Source of the DNA: Hyphococcus sp.
GTDB lineage: Bacteria > Pseudomonadota > Alphaproteobacteria > Caulobacterales > Parvularculaceae
DNA: 53,840 bases
Assembly (NCBI GenBank): GCA_021776415.1
Contig: JAJFFY010000029.1
Location: 1-53,840 of the forward strand
Direction of reading: 5' to 3'
In this document: in pieces, positions 17,221-25,628 of the stretch
Layout of the letters: every line of letters starts with the position of its first letter
Position numbering within the stretch: the first letter of the stretch is position 1
Made by a program: the position numbers and the translations under genes
The notes under the pieces: generated by a model
What the model was told of the DNA's origin: nothing
Seen by the model: the letters and a program-made list of their open reading frames with translations, nothing else
Database searches by the model: none

Positions 17221-19407
17221 TCATTTTCGATTGTCGGAATTTGCCGTGAGGGTTTTGTACTTTCCAGTTCGCCAGTTCTCTGTATCCGAACTATAGTATT
17301 TTGAAAAACGACGGTCTGAGGGACCGCCGGCCATATTGGTCATCAAGACCCTATCGGCAAAATCAGCAACTATCCTATAAGATGGGGCAAAGGTGGTCGT
17401 ACGGCCGCCGCTTTGGTAAATCTGGCATTGATGTATGGTTGCCCGCCCGCCAAAGGACGAAAACGGGCCGCGGTCAAATTTTAAAAACTTGGGTAATTTT
17501 CCGCCAAAGAAAATATTGGTCATTGTGTATTGTCGTGTATCGCCCCAACGCACTTTCTCACTACTCTTTTCCACCAATATTCTTCGCGCTACATCGGAAA
17601 ATACCTCGTCACGTTCACGACCGTCAAACCACGGCGATGTTTTTGCAAGCAACACACGGTCAAAATTAGCGTAGAAATCTATAAAGGCTCCGGTTTCATC
17701 GCGTAAGAATTTATACACATCCTGGCCGATCCCATTATTACCGAAAACCTCCGCGTACAACTCTTGGTAAAACTCTTCAAACAGTGACGCCCCGAAGCTA
17801 TCTTTGTCATAACACAAATCCCAATCCTTAAGGACGGTTGCCTGCGGTGTATCCGATAATAAAGGGCGCAATATATCCATAAACAAAGCCGCCTGCCGTG
17901 AATACACATCATAGTGCATCTCACACATATCGGCGCTGGTGAAATCATCGCGAGCAGATAGGATTTCGGAAATCCTGTCCGACCGGTAAGAGCCCATCGG
18001 CATGTTAATGGGATTGGCCGTGCCATATTTATTTAAGTCTTCATTGGCCGTACAAACGTAGCCGCATTTGGGATTATATTGGCGCGGCATGTCAGCGATG
18101 GCTACATAACCCTGCCAATGGTTTTCAGACTTCCACGCAGGCAGCGGCACCAATCCACTAATTCCATCGCGGCGCACGGGAACCTTGCCTGACATTTGGA
18201 ACCCGATATTGCCATCATTATCGGCAAATACATAGCTCCAGCCGGTTTCTATGGCGCCATATATCTCCATGCCCTGCCTGACGTTTGCAGCCGCGAATAA
18301 CCCAAAAATCGCTTCAAACGAACGCGCGCCAGAATCCGCCCCCGACCAACGCGTGACAAGGCAATATTCATCCTTGAACGGATTGCCTTGCAAAATCCCC
18401 AGTTCATTTTCGTAAAACACTTTTGTTACTGAGGGCTTTTTTTTGCGATGGATAATCTCTTCACGCGTTTTAAACGCGCGCCATTTATCGCCGTCACCCC
18501 CATCGGACTCCCGGTAATATTGACCGCCTTCACATTTTTCAATCCATGAATCGATCGTATCAACAAACGCATAGGTCGCCCCCCATGCCAACGCATTATT
18601 GCGCCCTATCATAACCCCGGGCAGCCCTGGCATTGTGCCGCCTATGGCCCAGCGGTCCTCACTATTTTCCTCGGTCACTTTTAGCGACATTTCGCACCAC
18701 ACGTTCGGTAAACGATTTACTTCCAGGTGGGGGTCATTGGACAATATGGGTTTTCCGGACACGGTCTTCGTTCCCGACACAACCCAATTATTAGACGCCA
18801 TCATGCGCGGCGCGCCGGTGTCCCAAAGCACAGAATTTGGCACAATGCGTTCTTCGAGGTTCACTTTGTTAATGAGGTCGCGATCAAGACCGCCGAGCAA
18901 GCCCGCAAACAGAGCTTCCAATTTCTCATCCAACACTCCGGCCTGCACCATTTCGATTAATAGATGTTCTATCTCCCCTTGGGATTGCGCCAAGGTCAGA
19001 TAGCTCACCATGCGCGAAATTAAGACCGTATCCTTCGCTACCCAGGGCGTTGGCTTATAGCCAAACAGTTTACATTCGAAAGGTATCTTCTCCGCAAATG
19101 CCTGGTTTACGCCTTTGCAATAGGCATCCACGAACGAACGAGATGATTGGGATAAAGCCTCAACAGGGTGTTCCGAATTGCCGTACCAATTCATCCGCCG
19201 GAAAAACATATCGATTTTAAGGCTGTCATCACTGGCGTCCAAAATCTCTGAGACCCGTCCCTGCCCAAGAATACGCATGAGCAACATCTGCATGCCCCGA
19301 TCGCGTGCATGGGCATAACCTTGCCCTTTGTACATTTCCGCGGTCGAGTTCCCTTCGATATGGGGAATGCCGTTGTCGTCGCGCCAAATGTTAAATGGTG
19401 CACTCAT
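17221..19407 (-). CDS. Penicillin acylase family protein (Ntn hydrolase)
   Basis: This 728-residue Ntn hydrolase would self-cleave into alpha and beta chains. The beta chain would start at Ser205 in MMASNNWVVSGTKTVSGKPIL, followed by NDPHLEVNRLPNVWCEMSL. The alpha-chain hallmark HIEGNSTAEMYKGQGYAHARDRGMQM is at residues 16-41. Family members hydrolyse penicillins, acyl-homoserine lactones or other amides. Most are periplasmic, but no signal peptide is visible here: the protein begins MSAPFNIWRDDNGIPHIEG, already at the conserved domain. It starts nine bases after the flavin oxidoreductase gene, so the two form an operon. Composition is AT-richer than neighbouring genes. Confidence 0.88.
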   Translation of the reverse strand: MSAPFNIWRDDNGIPHIEGNSTAEMYKGQGYAHARDRGMQMLLMRILGQGRVSEILDASDDSLKIDMFFRRMNWYGNSEHPVEALSQSSRSFVDAYCKGVNQAFAEKIPFECKLFGYKPTPWVAKDTVLISRMVSYLTLAQSQGEIEHLLIEMVQAGVLDEKLEALFAGLLGGLDRDLINKVNLEERIVPNSVLWDTGAPRMMASNNWVVSGTKTVSGKPILSNDPHLEVNRLPNVWCEMSLKVTEENSEDRWAIGGTMPGLPGVMIGRNNALAWGATYAFVDTIDSWIEKCEGGQYYRESDGGDGDKWRAFKTREEIIHRKKKPSVTKVFYENELGILQGNPFKDEYCLVTRWSGADSGARSFEAIFGLFAAANVRQGMEIYGAIETGWSYVFADNDGNIGFQMSGKVPVRRDGISGLVPLPAWKSENHWQGYVAIADMPRQYNPKCGYVCTANEDLNKYGTANPINMPMGSYRSDRISEILSARDDFTSADMCEMHYDVYSRQAALFMDILRPLLSDTPQATVLKDWDLCYDKDSFGASLFEEFYQELYAEVFGNNGIGQDVYKFLRDETGAFIDFYANFDRVLLAKTSPWFDGRERDEVFSDVARRILVEKSSEKVRWGDTRQYTMTNIFFGGKLPKFLKFDRGPFSSFGGRATIHQCQIYQSGGRTTTFAPSYRIVADFADRVLMTNMAGGPSDRRFSKYYSSDTENWRTGKYKTLTANSDNRK

Positions 19408-19416
19408 CTTATATCC

Positions 19417-20724
19417 TTACCGCCTCAACGCCTTCGCCGCCTTGGCTTCCTGCATCTGCAATTTAATGAAGGCCGGCAGGATGGCGATTTTTTTCTTTGC
19501 CTCCAGCCCGTCGGCGAGGCGGAAAATATTTTCATAAAAAAACGCCATCACGCTGAAGCCGTTGAGGGCCTTGAACAAGGCGACGCTGGAGCTCGGGCCG
19601 AAAATGCCTGGCCCGATGCGCAGCGTCTTTTCCCACGACGGGACCGCTTCAACCGCGCCGCTCATCAGTTTGTTGGGCGCGTCCGGGTCGACACAGAGCG
19701 GGCGAGCGATCCCGCAAATATCGCAAGCGCCCGACGAGAGCGCTTCTTCCATGCCGTCGCGGGAGCGAAACCCGCCGGTCACCATCAACGGCATTTTTGC
19801 GACTTTGCGGATTTCCTCCGCATAGGTCAGAAAATACGCCTCGCGTGCACGGGTCGAGGCGCGCTTTTCTTCCTCATAGCGCTGCTCTTGATGAGGCGCG
19901 TCCATGCCCTCAATATCCATCATCGCTGGTTGCTCGTAAGACCCGCCGGAAATCTCCAACAGATCGACGCCGGCGTCGTTCAGCCATGCGGCGACTGCCA
20001 AGCTGTCCTCCGGGCCGAAGCCGCCTTTTTGAAAGTCCGACGAGTTGAGCTTGACCGAGATCGGATAGCCAGAGCCGACATTAGCGCGCACCGCCGCGAT
20101 CACCCGCAGGAGAAGGCGCGCGCGGTTCTCCAGACTGCCGCCCCACTCATCGGTACGCTGATTAACCAGCGGGTTCAAAAATTCCGACAGCAAATAGCCA
20201 TGGGCAGCATGGATCTGCACGCCGCTAAAGCCGGTTTGCTTGGCGATGGAAGCGGCATGAACGAACCGGTCGATAACGTCTTCAATCTCTTCGGCCAACA
20301 GTGCGCGCGGGCGCGCGAAAGTCCCGCCGGGCAGGCCGATTTCAACGGCGGAGGGCGCAACCGGCTCGGTCGCAACAATCTTTGGCGACTGGCGCCCGGC
20401 ATGAGACAATTGCATCCAGATATCGGCGCCAGCCTCGCGCGCCGCCGCCGCCCATGCCGACAAAGCCGCGAGCTGCGCATCCGACTGGGGCCCGTCAATC
20501 ACCACATTGCCCGGCCGCTCCAGATAGCGCCGATCGACCATGACATTGCCGGTCAGCACCATCCCCGCGCCGCCCTCGGCCCAACGCCGATAGAGCGTCA
20601 CATGGCGCGCCGTGGCGCGGTTATGTTCATCGGCCAGCCCTTCAGTCATCGCCGCCTTGGAGATGCGGTTTTTAAGCCGCGCGCCATTAGGCAACGCCAG
20701 AGGCGTATTGAGAATTCCGGTCAT
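19417..20724 (-). CDS. Old Yellow Enzyme family NADH:flavin oxidoreductase
   Basis: About 435 residues form a TIM barrel binding FMN. Recognisable parts are ALPNGARLKNRISKAAMTEGLAD, GMVLTGNVMVD, the active-site region LSHAGRQSP, QIHAAHGYLLSEFLNPLVNQRTDEWGGSLENR, and the phosphate-binding VTGGFRSRDGMEEAL. These enzymes reduce activated alkenes or related substrates with NAD(P)H. I prefer ATG 20724 (MTGILNTPL) with AGGGA upstream; the open frame runs to 20772. The acylase gene follows immediately. Confidence 0.9.
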   Translation of the reverse strand: MTGILNTPLALPNGARLKNRISKAAMTEGLADEHNRATARHVTLYRRWAEGGAGMVLTGNVMVDRRYLERPGNVVIDGPQSDAQLAALSAWAAAAREAGADIWMQLSHAGRQSPKIVATEPVAPSAVEIGLPGGTFARPRALLAEEIEDVIDRFVHAASIAKQTGFSGVQIHAAHGYLLSEFLNPLVNQRTDEWGGSLENRARLLLRVIAAVRANVGSGYPISVKLNSSDFQKGGFGPEDSLAVAAWLNDAGVDLLEISGGSYEQPAMMDIEGMDAPHQEQRYEEEKRASTRAREAYFLTYAEEIRKVAKMPLMVTGGFRSRDGMEEALSSGACDICGIARPLCVDPDAPNKLMSGAVEAVPSWEKTLRIGPGIFGPSSSVALFKALNGFSVMAFFYENIFRLADGLEAKKKIAILPAFIKLQMQEAKAAKALRR

Positions 20725-20809
20725 CGATTTTTTCCCTGTTGGCGCGTGGCGCAAACCTCCCATGTTCGCCAACCGTGAGCAACGCTTGCGCGCAGCTAGC
20801 GGCTGCGCC

Positions 20810-20830
20810 GTAGGGCGGCTTCAGTCCGCC
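20810..20830 (+). repeat. REP palindrome, copy 1
   Basis: A GTAG head is followed by GGCGG-CTTCAG-TCCGCC, a short hairpin of the REP type. The flanking ACACATTTGCCGCGGCTTGG is shared with copy 2 at 21157. It lies about 50 bases before the transposase remnant at 20882. Confidence 0.75.
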
Positions 20831-20881
20831 ACACATTTGCCGCGGCTTGGCCTTGTGGGTTGGTTATGTTTCAATCGATGC

Positions 20882-20923
20882 ATGCCAGGGTATCGTCGCC
20901 TTTACTGGGAAAGCCTATATTGA
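20882..20923 (+). pseudogene. Remnant of a REP-associated tyrosine transposase start
   Basis: The frame reads MPGYRRLYWESLY and stops. MP-x-YRRLY is how REP-associated tyrosine transposases (RAYT, Y1 transposase family) begin. Only these few codons remain. The REP hairpin upstream at 20810 supports the reading; the identification rests on a short motif. Confidence 0.45.
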
Positions 20924-20966
20924 ATCAAAAATTGATGAGTTAAATGATTAGTGTCCTTGGGTGTGA

Positions 20967-21137
20967 ATGATGTCAAAAAAAATTATTACCTTGTCAGTCA
21001 CCATGTTTTTTGTAGGCCTTATTATTATCACTATAAGTAGTGTTGTTTCCGGCATTTTGGGCAGTGAGATTCCCATCTTTGTAGGCGTAGTTGCGACGAT
21101 GATTATTGCAATGATTATGCTGTTGGGGAAAGAATAG
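20967..21137 (+). CDS. Small two-TM membrane protein (56 residues)
   Basis: The frame starts MMSKKIITLSV and holds two hydrophobic helices, MFFVGLIIITISSVVSG and IFVGVVATMIIAMIMLLG, ending GKE. A two-helix hairpin with a basic start looks like a genuine inner-membrane miniprotein. It lies between REP copies 1 and 2 in AT-rich DNA. The ribosome-binding site is weak, and function is unknown. Confidence 0.55.
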   Translation: MMSKKIITLSVTMFFVGLIIITISSVVSGILGSEIPIFVGVVATMIIAMIMLLGKE

Positions 21138-21156
21138 GCGCTGTACCGGCTTCGCC

Positions 21157-21180
21157 GTAGGGCGGGCTTCAGCCCGCCAC
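21157..21180 (+). repeat. REP palindrome, copy 2
   Basis: This is the best-preserved copy: GTAG followed by GGCGGGC-TTCA-GCCCGCC and AC. A GTAG-headed hairpin is the known organisation of REP elements mobilised by RAYT transposases. A degenerate transposase start follows at 21230. Confidence 0.85.
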
Positions 21181-21229
21181 ACATTTGCCGCGGCTTGGCC
21201 TTGTGGATTGATTGTGGTTCTATCCTCTG

Positions 21230-21258
21230 ACGCCCGACTACCGCCGCCTTTACGTCGA
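21230..21258 (+). pseudogene. Second degenerate RAYT transposase start
   Basis: ACG CCC GAC TAC CGC CGC CTT TAC GTC reads TPDYRRLYV, the RAYT N-terminal motif with its ATG changed to ACG. Homology is lost within a few codons. It lies about 50 bases after REP copy 2, the same spacing as for copy 1. Confidence 0.45.
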
Positions 21259-21341
21259 TGTGCGAACAAATGGCGGGCAAATGTGCGCCATTCTACGCGA
21301 TGGTAGCCGCATGCTGGATCATGGAGAGGGGAAGAAGATTA

Positions 21342-21764
21342 ATGTATTCAAAGTTGTTACCACTGGCAATAATTCCATTGGCTTTATTGAGTTGTACGAC
21401 ACAGCAAGCCGGAAGCCAGTCATTTCTTGAAAGCGAGTGCGTCAGAGATTCGGAAATTATCGTAACCGTTGGCACTAACGCAATCGACACACCCGTCGAT
21501 GTTCGGCTTTGTTATTCCGGCCGAACAGAAGTCATCGAAATCAACGTCCGTGGCAAACAATTTAGACTTAGGGATCAACTCCATGATGGCGCCAGAGTGC
21601 GTTTTGAATACCGCGTCCAGGCCTCTCATGATTTACTGCTAGTGACATATGGATACGATAATACAGATATTCCGTATGAATATGCTCTGTACGAGATCGG
21701 AGGTCACGGGGCGATAAAATCGGGAAAATCTGAGAATCAGCCACGTCTCATGGACCTATTATAA
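21342..21764 (+). CDS. Putative lipoprotein of unknown function
   Basis: I take ATG 21342 with GAGAGGGGAAG upstream, giving 140 residues. The start MYSKLLPLAIIPLALLSCTTQQ is a lipoprotein signal with lipobox LLSC. The mature part is beta-rich (SEIIVTVGTNAIDTPVDVRLCYSG, VEFEY-like strands), ending QPRLMDLL. The open frame extends upstream to 21258, but that part covers the transposase remnant. No family is recognised. Confidence 0.65.
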   Translation: MYSKLLPLAIIPLALLSCTTQQAGSQSFLESECVRDSEIIVTVGTNAIDTPVDVRLCYSGRTEVIEINVRGKQFRLRDQLHDGARVRFEYRVQASHDLLLVTYGYDNTDIPYEYALYEIGGHGAIKSGKSENQPRLMDLL

Positions 21765-21780
21765 CATTACCGGCTTCGCC

Positions 21781-21804
21781 GTAGGGCAGACTTCAGCTCG
21801 CCGC
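21781..21804 (+). repeat. REP palindrome, copy 3 (degenerate)
   Basis: GTAG then GGCAGAC-TTCA-GCTCGCC. The flanking CCGGCTTCGCC before it matches copy 2. Mismatches in the stem suggest age. It lies between the lipoprotein gene and parE. Confidence 0.7.
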
Positions 21805-21970
21805 ACATTTGACGGGCGCAGGCTTGCGGATTGGTTATGCGCCACGCTCGCATCCCTGAACAAAATGCACCCTGCCGCAAACAGTTTTCCACAGACCCAT
21901 GGTGAGGCCATGGCGCAGCGCAGCGATTCGTCGTAAGTCACCGCCGATATGGTGATATTTGGCGGACAGT

Positions 21971-23968
21971 ATGGCACGGCGCGCGACCAGTAAAAAACAC
22001 GATACCGATCTTTTCAGCGATTACACCGCCAAGGACATCGAGGTTCTCGAGGGCCTTGAGCCGGTGCGCAAGCGTCCGGGCATGTATATTGGCGGCGCAG
22101 ATGAGAAGGGCATGCATCACCTGTTCGCCGAAGTGCTCGACAACGCCATGGACGAGGCCGTCGCCGGTTATGCCAGCCGCATCGAGGTTGAGCTTTTCGA
22201 GGACGGCTATCTGCAAGTCACCGATAATGGCCGCGGCATTCCCGTCGACCCGCACCCGAAGTTCAAAAAGAAGTCGGCGCTTGAAGTCATTATGACGACG
22301 CTGCATTCCGGCGGTAAGTTTGAGGGCAAGGCTTACGTCACCTCGGGCGGGCTCCACGGCGTCGGCATCTCGGTGGTGAACGCGCTGTCGGATGATCTCA
22401 TCGTCGAGGTTTGCCGCGGGCGCACCATGTACCGACAGTCCTACGGGGACGGAAAGCCGCGCACCAAGCTGGAGAAAGTCGGCCCCGCGCCGAACAAGCG
22501 CGGCACTAGCGTGATGTTTCACCCAGACCCGAAAATCTTTGGCTCCAAGCTTACGTTTCGCCCGTCACGGCTGTTTAAAATGGCGCGCTCGAAGGCCTAT
22601 CTCTTTGGCGGCGTTGAAATCCGCTGGAAATGCGCGCCTTCCCTGCTCACTGACAAGAATGCGCCCCCTGCGGAAGCCGTCTTCCACTTCGAAAGGGGGC
22701 TTACGGATTATCTGCAAACCCTCGCCGGCGGCAAACCCACCGTCACCGATGACATGTTCACCGGCAAGGTCGAGCGCAAGGACGATGGCGGCCACGGCAA
22801 TGTTGAATGGGCGGTGTTGTGGGGCGCGGCCGGATTCGGCGACGCCGACGGCTTCATCCATTCTTATTGCAACACCATTCCGACGGCCGAAGGCGGCTCC
22901 CACGAAGCCGGCCTGCGCTCGGCGTTGACCCGCGGGCTGAAGGCTTATGGCGAATTATCGGGTGTGAAAAAAGCCGCCAACATCACCGCCGAGGATGTGC
23001 TCGGAACCGCTGGCGCCCTCCTCTCCGTCTTTGTGCGCAACCCGGAGTTTCAGGGCCAGACCAAAGACAAGCTGGCCACCGCGGAAGCGCAAAAAATTGT
23101 TGAGGGGACACTGCGCCCGGCGTTTGACCATTGGCTGGCGTCCAACCCCAAGCAAGCCGGCCAGCTGGTCGAGTGGGTGGTGGACCGCGCCGACGAGCGC
23201 CAGCGCCGGCGCAAGGAAAAGGAAGTTTCGCGCGCCGCCGCAACGCGCAAGCTGCGCCTGCCGGGCAAGCTCGCTGACTGCTCCCAGAAAGATCGTACGG
23301 GTACGGAGTTGTTCTTGGTCGAGGGCGATTCAGCCGGCGGCTCAGCCAAACAGGCGCGCAACCGCGCGACCCAGGCGATCCTGCCCCTGCGCGGGAAAAT
23401 CCTCAACGTCGCCTCGGCGCAGCGCGATAAAATCCTCGCCAATCAGGAGATCGCCGACATGACCCAGGCGCTGGGCGCCGGGATCGGCTCGAAGTTCGAT
23501 CTTGAAAATCTGCGTTATGAAAAAATCATCATCATGACCGACGCCGATGTCGATGGCGCGCATATCGCCGCGCTGCTGATCACGTTCTTTCACCAGGAAA
23601 TGCCGGAGCTGATCCGCGAGGGCCGCCTCTATATGGCGCAGCCGCCGCTGTTCCGCCTCTCGGCCGGCGGAAAGTCGGTCTACGCCATGGACGAAGACAG
23701 CCGCGACAGGTTGTTCAAATCAGAATTCAAAGCCAACCAGAAAGTCGATGTCGGCCGCTTCAAAGGCCTCGGCGAAATGATGCCCGCGCAACTCAAAGTC
23801 ACCACCATGAACCCGGCGACAAGAACGCTGGCCCGCGTTGTCATCGCTGAGGATAAGGTTGAAGAGGCGGGTGACTTGGTAACGCGCCTGATGGGGAAGA
23901 AGCCCGAGGCCAGGTTTCAGTTTATTCAGGAGAATGCTGAGTTTGTTCGGGATGAGTTGGATATTTGA
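21971..23968 (+). CDS. parE: DNA topoisomerase IV subunit B
   Basis: With ParC this ATPase decatenates daughter chromosomes. The GHKL domain shows LEPVRKRPGMYIGG, EVLDNAMDEAVAG, VTDNGRGIPVDPHP and GGLHGVGISVVNALS. The Toprim domain shows LFLVEGDSAGGSAKQARNR and MTDADVDGAHIAALLITFF. The C-terminus has VGRFKGLGEMMPAQLKVTTMNP. At about 665 residues and with no GyrB-type insert, it fits ParE. An in-frame TTG at 21959 could add four residues. Confidence 0.96.
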   Translation: MARRATSKKHDTDLFSDYTAKDIEVLEGLEPVRKRPGMYIGGADEKGMHHLFAEVLDNAMDEAVAGYASRIEVELFEDGYLQVTDNGRGIPVDPHPKFKKKSALEVIMTTLHSGGKFEGKAYVTSGGLHGVGISVVNALSDDLIVEVCRGRTMYRQSYGDGKPRTKLEKVGPAPNKRGTSVMFHPDPKIFGSKLTFRPSRLFKMARSKAYLFGGVEIRWKCAPSLLTDKNAPPAEAVFHFERGLTDYLQTLAGGKPTVTDDMFTGKVERKDDGGHGNVEWAVLWGAAGFGDADGFIHSYCNTIPTAEGGSHEAGLRSALTRGLKAYGELSGVKKAANITAEDVLGTAGALLSVFVRNPEFQGQTKDKLATAEAQKIVEGTLRPAFDHWLASNPKQAGQLVEWVVDRADERQRRRKEKEVSRAAATRKLRLPGKLADCSQKDRTGTELFLVEGDSAGGSAKQARNRATQAILPLRGKILNVASAQRDKILANQEIADMTQALGAGIGSKFDLENLRYEKIIIMTDADVDGAHIAALLITFFHQEMPELIREGRLYMAQPPLFRLSAGGKSVYAMDEDSRDRLFKSEFKANQKVDVGRFKGLGEMMPAQLKVTTMNPATRTLARVVIAEDKVEEAGDLVTRLMGKKPEARFQFIQENAEFVRDELDI

Positions 23969-23974
23969 GGGCGC

Positions 23975-24739
23975 CTACTCCCCGTAGCGCCAGCTGATAA
24001 GCGCATACCAGTCATCGAAGTAGCGCCAGCTGTTAAGCGCGTACCAGTCATCGAAGCCGTCCCAGTATTCGTCCCAGATTTTCAAATCTTGCGTATATTG
24101 CAACTCAGCCCGGCGATAATCCCAGAAGCAATTCCACATTCTGAACTCGTCGGGCCTAGTGGGCGAATGCTTATCATCAAAGATCTCCGGCATCCGGAGA
24201 TTGAATTCGTTATTCCGCCTTGGATGCTCAGGCAAACGAGCGAAGGGCGGTGGGGGATAATCATATTTCCACCGTTCTATGGTGTATGCCTTAATGTTAT
24301 CTTGCTCTTCGAATAATCTTAGAGGCGGCGAGAAGATGGAAACAAAGCGCTCGACCTGGTCTCGACTAGGTGTTCCGTAGGGGAACAAGTAGGCTTTTTG
24401 CGTGGTGAAGGCGGCGGCGAGACCCAAAATGAGCACAAGTTGCACCAATGTTTCCAGCCGGTTCAAATCTTTCAGGATGATGACGCGCATCAGCCAGACA
24501 ACTGCGCACATGCCGATCGCCACAGCGAGCCACTGAAACGCTGAGCTAAACTGGAACCAGCCGGAGACCCAAATCACCGCATATTCACATTCGACGGTCA
24601 TCACCATCGTGAACATGTGAAAAATCCAGTAGCTGAGCCCAAAACCCAAAATAAATATCGTGAAGGACGAGACAGCGAATGAGCGTCGCAGACGGACAGC
24701 GCGCCGTAAATACAACCAACTGCTGGTCCGCATCCCCAT
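23975..24739 (-). CDS. Membrane protein with a repeated C-terminal tail
   Basis: This 254-residue protein has three probable membrane helices: SFTIFILGFGLSYWIFHMFT, FQWLAVAIGMCAVVWLMRVII, and LVQLVLILGLAAAF. A long soluble tail rich in Trp, Tyr and Asp follows. The last 24 residues before GE are two copies of the 12-residue unit FDDWYALxSWRY. AGGAGGAGCT sits just before the ATG, so it is surely translated. No family is recognised. It ends seven bases from the convergent parE stop. Confidence 0.7.
   Translation of the reverse strand: MGMRTSSWLYLRRAVRLRRSFAVSSFTIFILGFGLSYWIFHMFTMVMTVECEYAVIWVSGWFQFSSAFQWLAVAIGMCAVVWLMRVIILKDLNRLETLVQLVLILGLAAAFTTQKAYLFPYGTPSRDQVERFVSIFSPPLRLFEEQDNIKAYTIERWKYDYPPPPFARLPEHPRRNNEFNLRMPEIFDDKHSPTRPDEFRMWNCFWDYRRAELQYTQDLKIWDEYWDGFDDWYALNSWRYFDDWYALISWRYGE
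23984..24055 (-). repeat. 36-bp tandem repeat inside the membrane protein gene
   Basis: Two adjacent 36-base units (23984-24019 and 24020-24055) differ at only two positions. The unit length is 12 codons, so the frame is kept. Confidence 0.9.
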
Positions 24740-24847
24740 AGCTCCTCCTTAGTCGCAATATAGAACTTATAAAGTACGATTCAATATTGACGGATACGGA
24801 ATTGCGTTTCTTTCAGTAGAGGATCAAGTCAGCGCCAAAGTAATCAT

Positions 24848-24985
24848 CGAGGCAGCCCCCTCCGTCCCTTCGGGACACCTCCCCCGCAAGCGGGGGAGGA
24901 ATTAGATTGTGCTTGAGGCAGGCCTCTTTTCTTCCCCCGCTTGCGGGGGAAGTGGCCGCGAAGCGGTCGAAGGGGGTTCTTGCTA
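24848..24985. repeat. Paired GC-rich hairpin element
   Basis: It contains three nested palindromes: GTCCC-TTC-GGGAC (24864-24876), CCTCCCCCGC-AA-GCGGGGGAGG (24878-24899), and CTTCCCCCGC-TT-GCGGGGGAAG (24931-24952). The outer parts (CCCCCTCCG ... CGAAGGGGG) are also complementary. This looks like a non-autonomous palindromic mobile repeat. Confidence 0.8.
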
Positions 24986-25002
24986 TGAGCTCTCCACTCG
25001 CC

Positions 25003-25180
25003 GTCATCCCGGATGCGCTGCGGTGTAAAACACCGCTGCGCTGGTCCGGGATCTCTCGCAGAGGGTTGGAACATGCCGATAGCGATCCCGTGCTAGCAGC
25101 GCGTCACTGCGACCGCAAAGGCGGTCGAACTAACGTTTGCGTGCGTTCGCACGCGGGCGCCGCGCAGCACACGGGATGAC
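25003..25180 (+). repeat. 177-bp intergenic repeat, copy A
   Basis: It starts GTCATCCCGGATGCG and ends CACACGGGATGAC, so its ends are imperfect inverted repeats. Internally it has a GGTCCGGGATCTC motif, GATCCCGTG, and a double-palindrome element (25111-25154). Copy B lies at 25629 in the same orientation. Confidence 0.85.
25111..25154 (+). repeat. Double-palindrome element, copy 2
   Basis: GACCGCAAAGGCGGTC, a 12-base spacer, then GCGTGCGTTCGCACGC. It is nested inside the 177-bp repeat copy A. Confidence 0.8.
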
Positions 25181-25224
25181 GATGCCCACTGCGCCCACCG
25201 CTCATTATAAGACCATTCCGAGCC

Positions 25225-25262
25225 GTGAGGATGAAATTTAATATATTAAATTTCATCCTCAC
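25225..25262. repeat. Perfect 38-bp AT-rich palindrome
   Basis: The 19-base arm GTGAGGATGAAATTTAATA is followed directly by its exact reverse complement with no loop. Its AT-rich centre contrasts with the GC-rich DNA around it. Confidence 0.95.
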
Positions 25263-25628
25263 CGTTTCCAGCGGCCCTATACTCCTGCGCAATGCGGATA
25301 TGGAGAGGCGTTGTTGCTAGCGTTCTTCAATAATCCGGGAATTGCGACCGTAGGAGTAAACCTGATGCAGTGCATCCATATGCAGCGAGTAAAAACATCC
25401 CGGCGCCAGGCGCCGCCAGCGCCGTCAATAAAGGCGGCGGTCTTGGATGAAAATGTTGGACCACATTCCGCTGTATGCCGCGTGGTTACAGGGCTTGCAA
25501 AACACGCGGGACCTTTTCAGAGGCGCGTCGGCGGCGCGGGCGTCCCGGCGAGGCGCCGCATCGAAGAGGGCCGCGCAAGGCCGCCGGACTTGCAGCGCGG
25601 GAAAGCTATGGAAGGAAGAACACTATTC

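Noticed and set aside
19309..20778. 489-residue plus-strand open frame
   Set aside because: It is antisense to the Old Yellow Enzyme gene, Arg/His-rich, with no domain; a compositional shadow.
25263..25628. tmRNA, RNase P RNA or SRP RNA
   Set aside because: None of the conserved sequence blocks of these RNAs is present.
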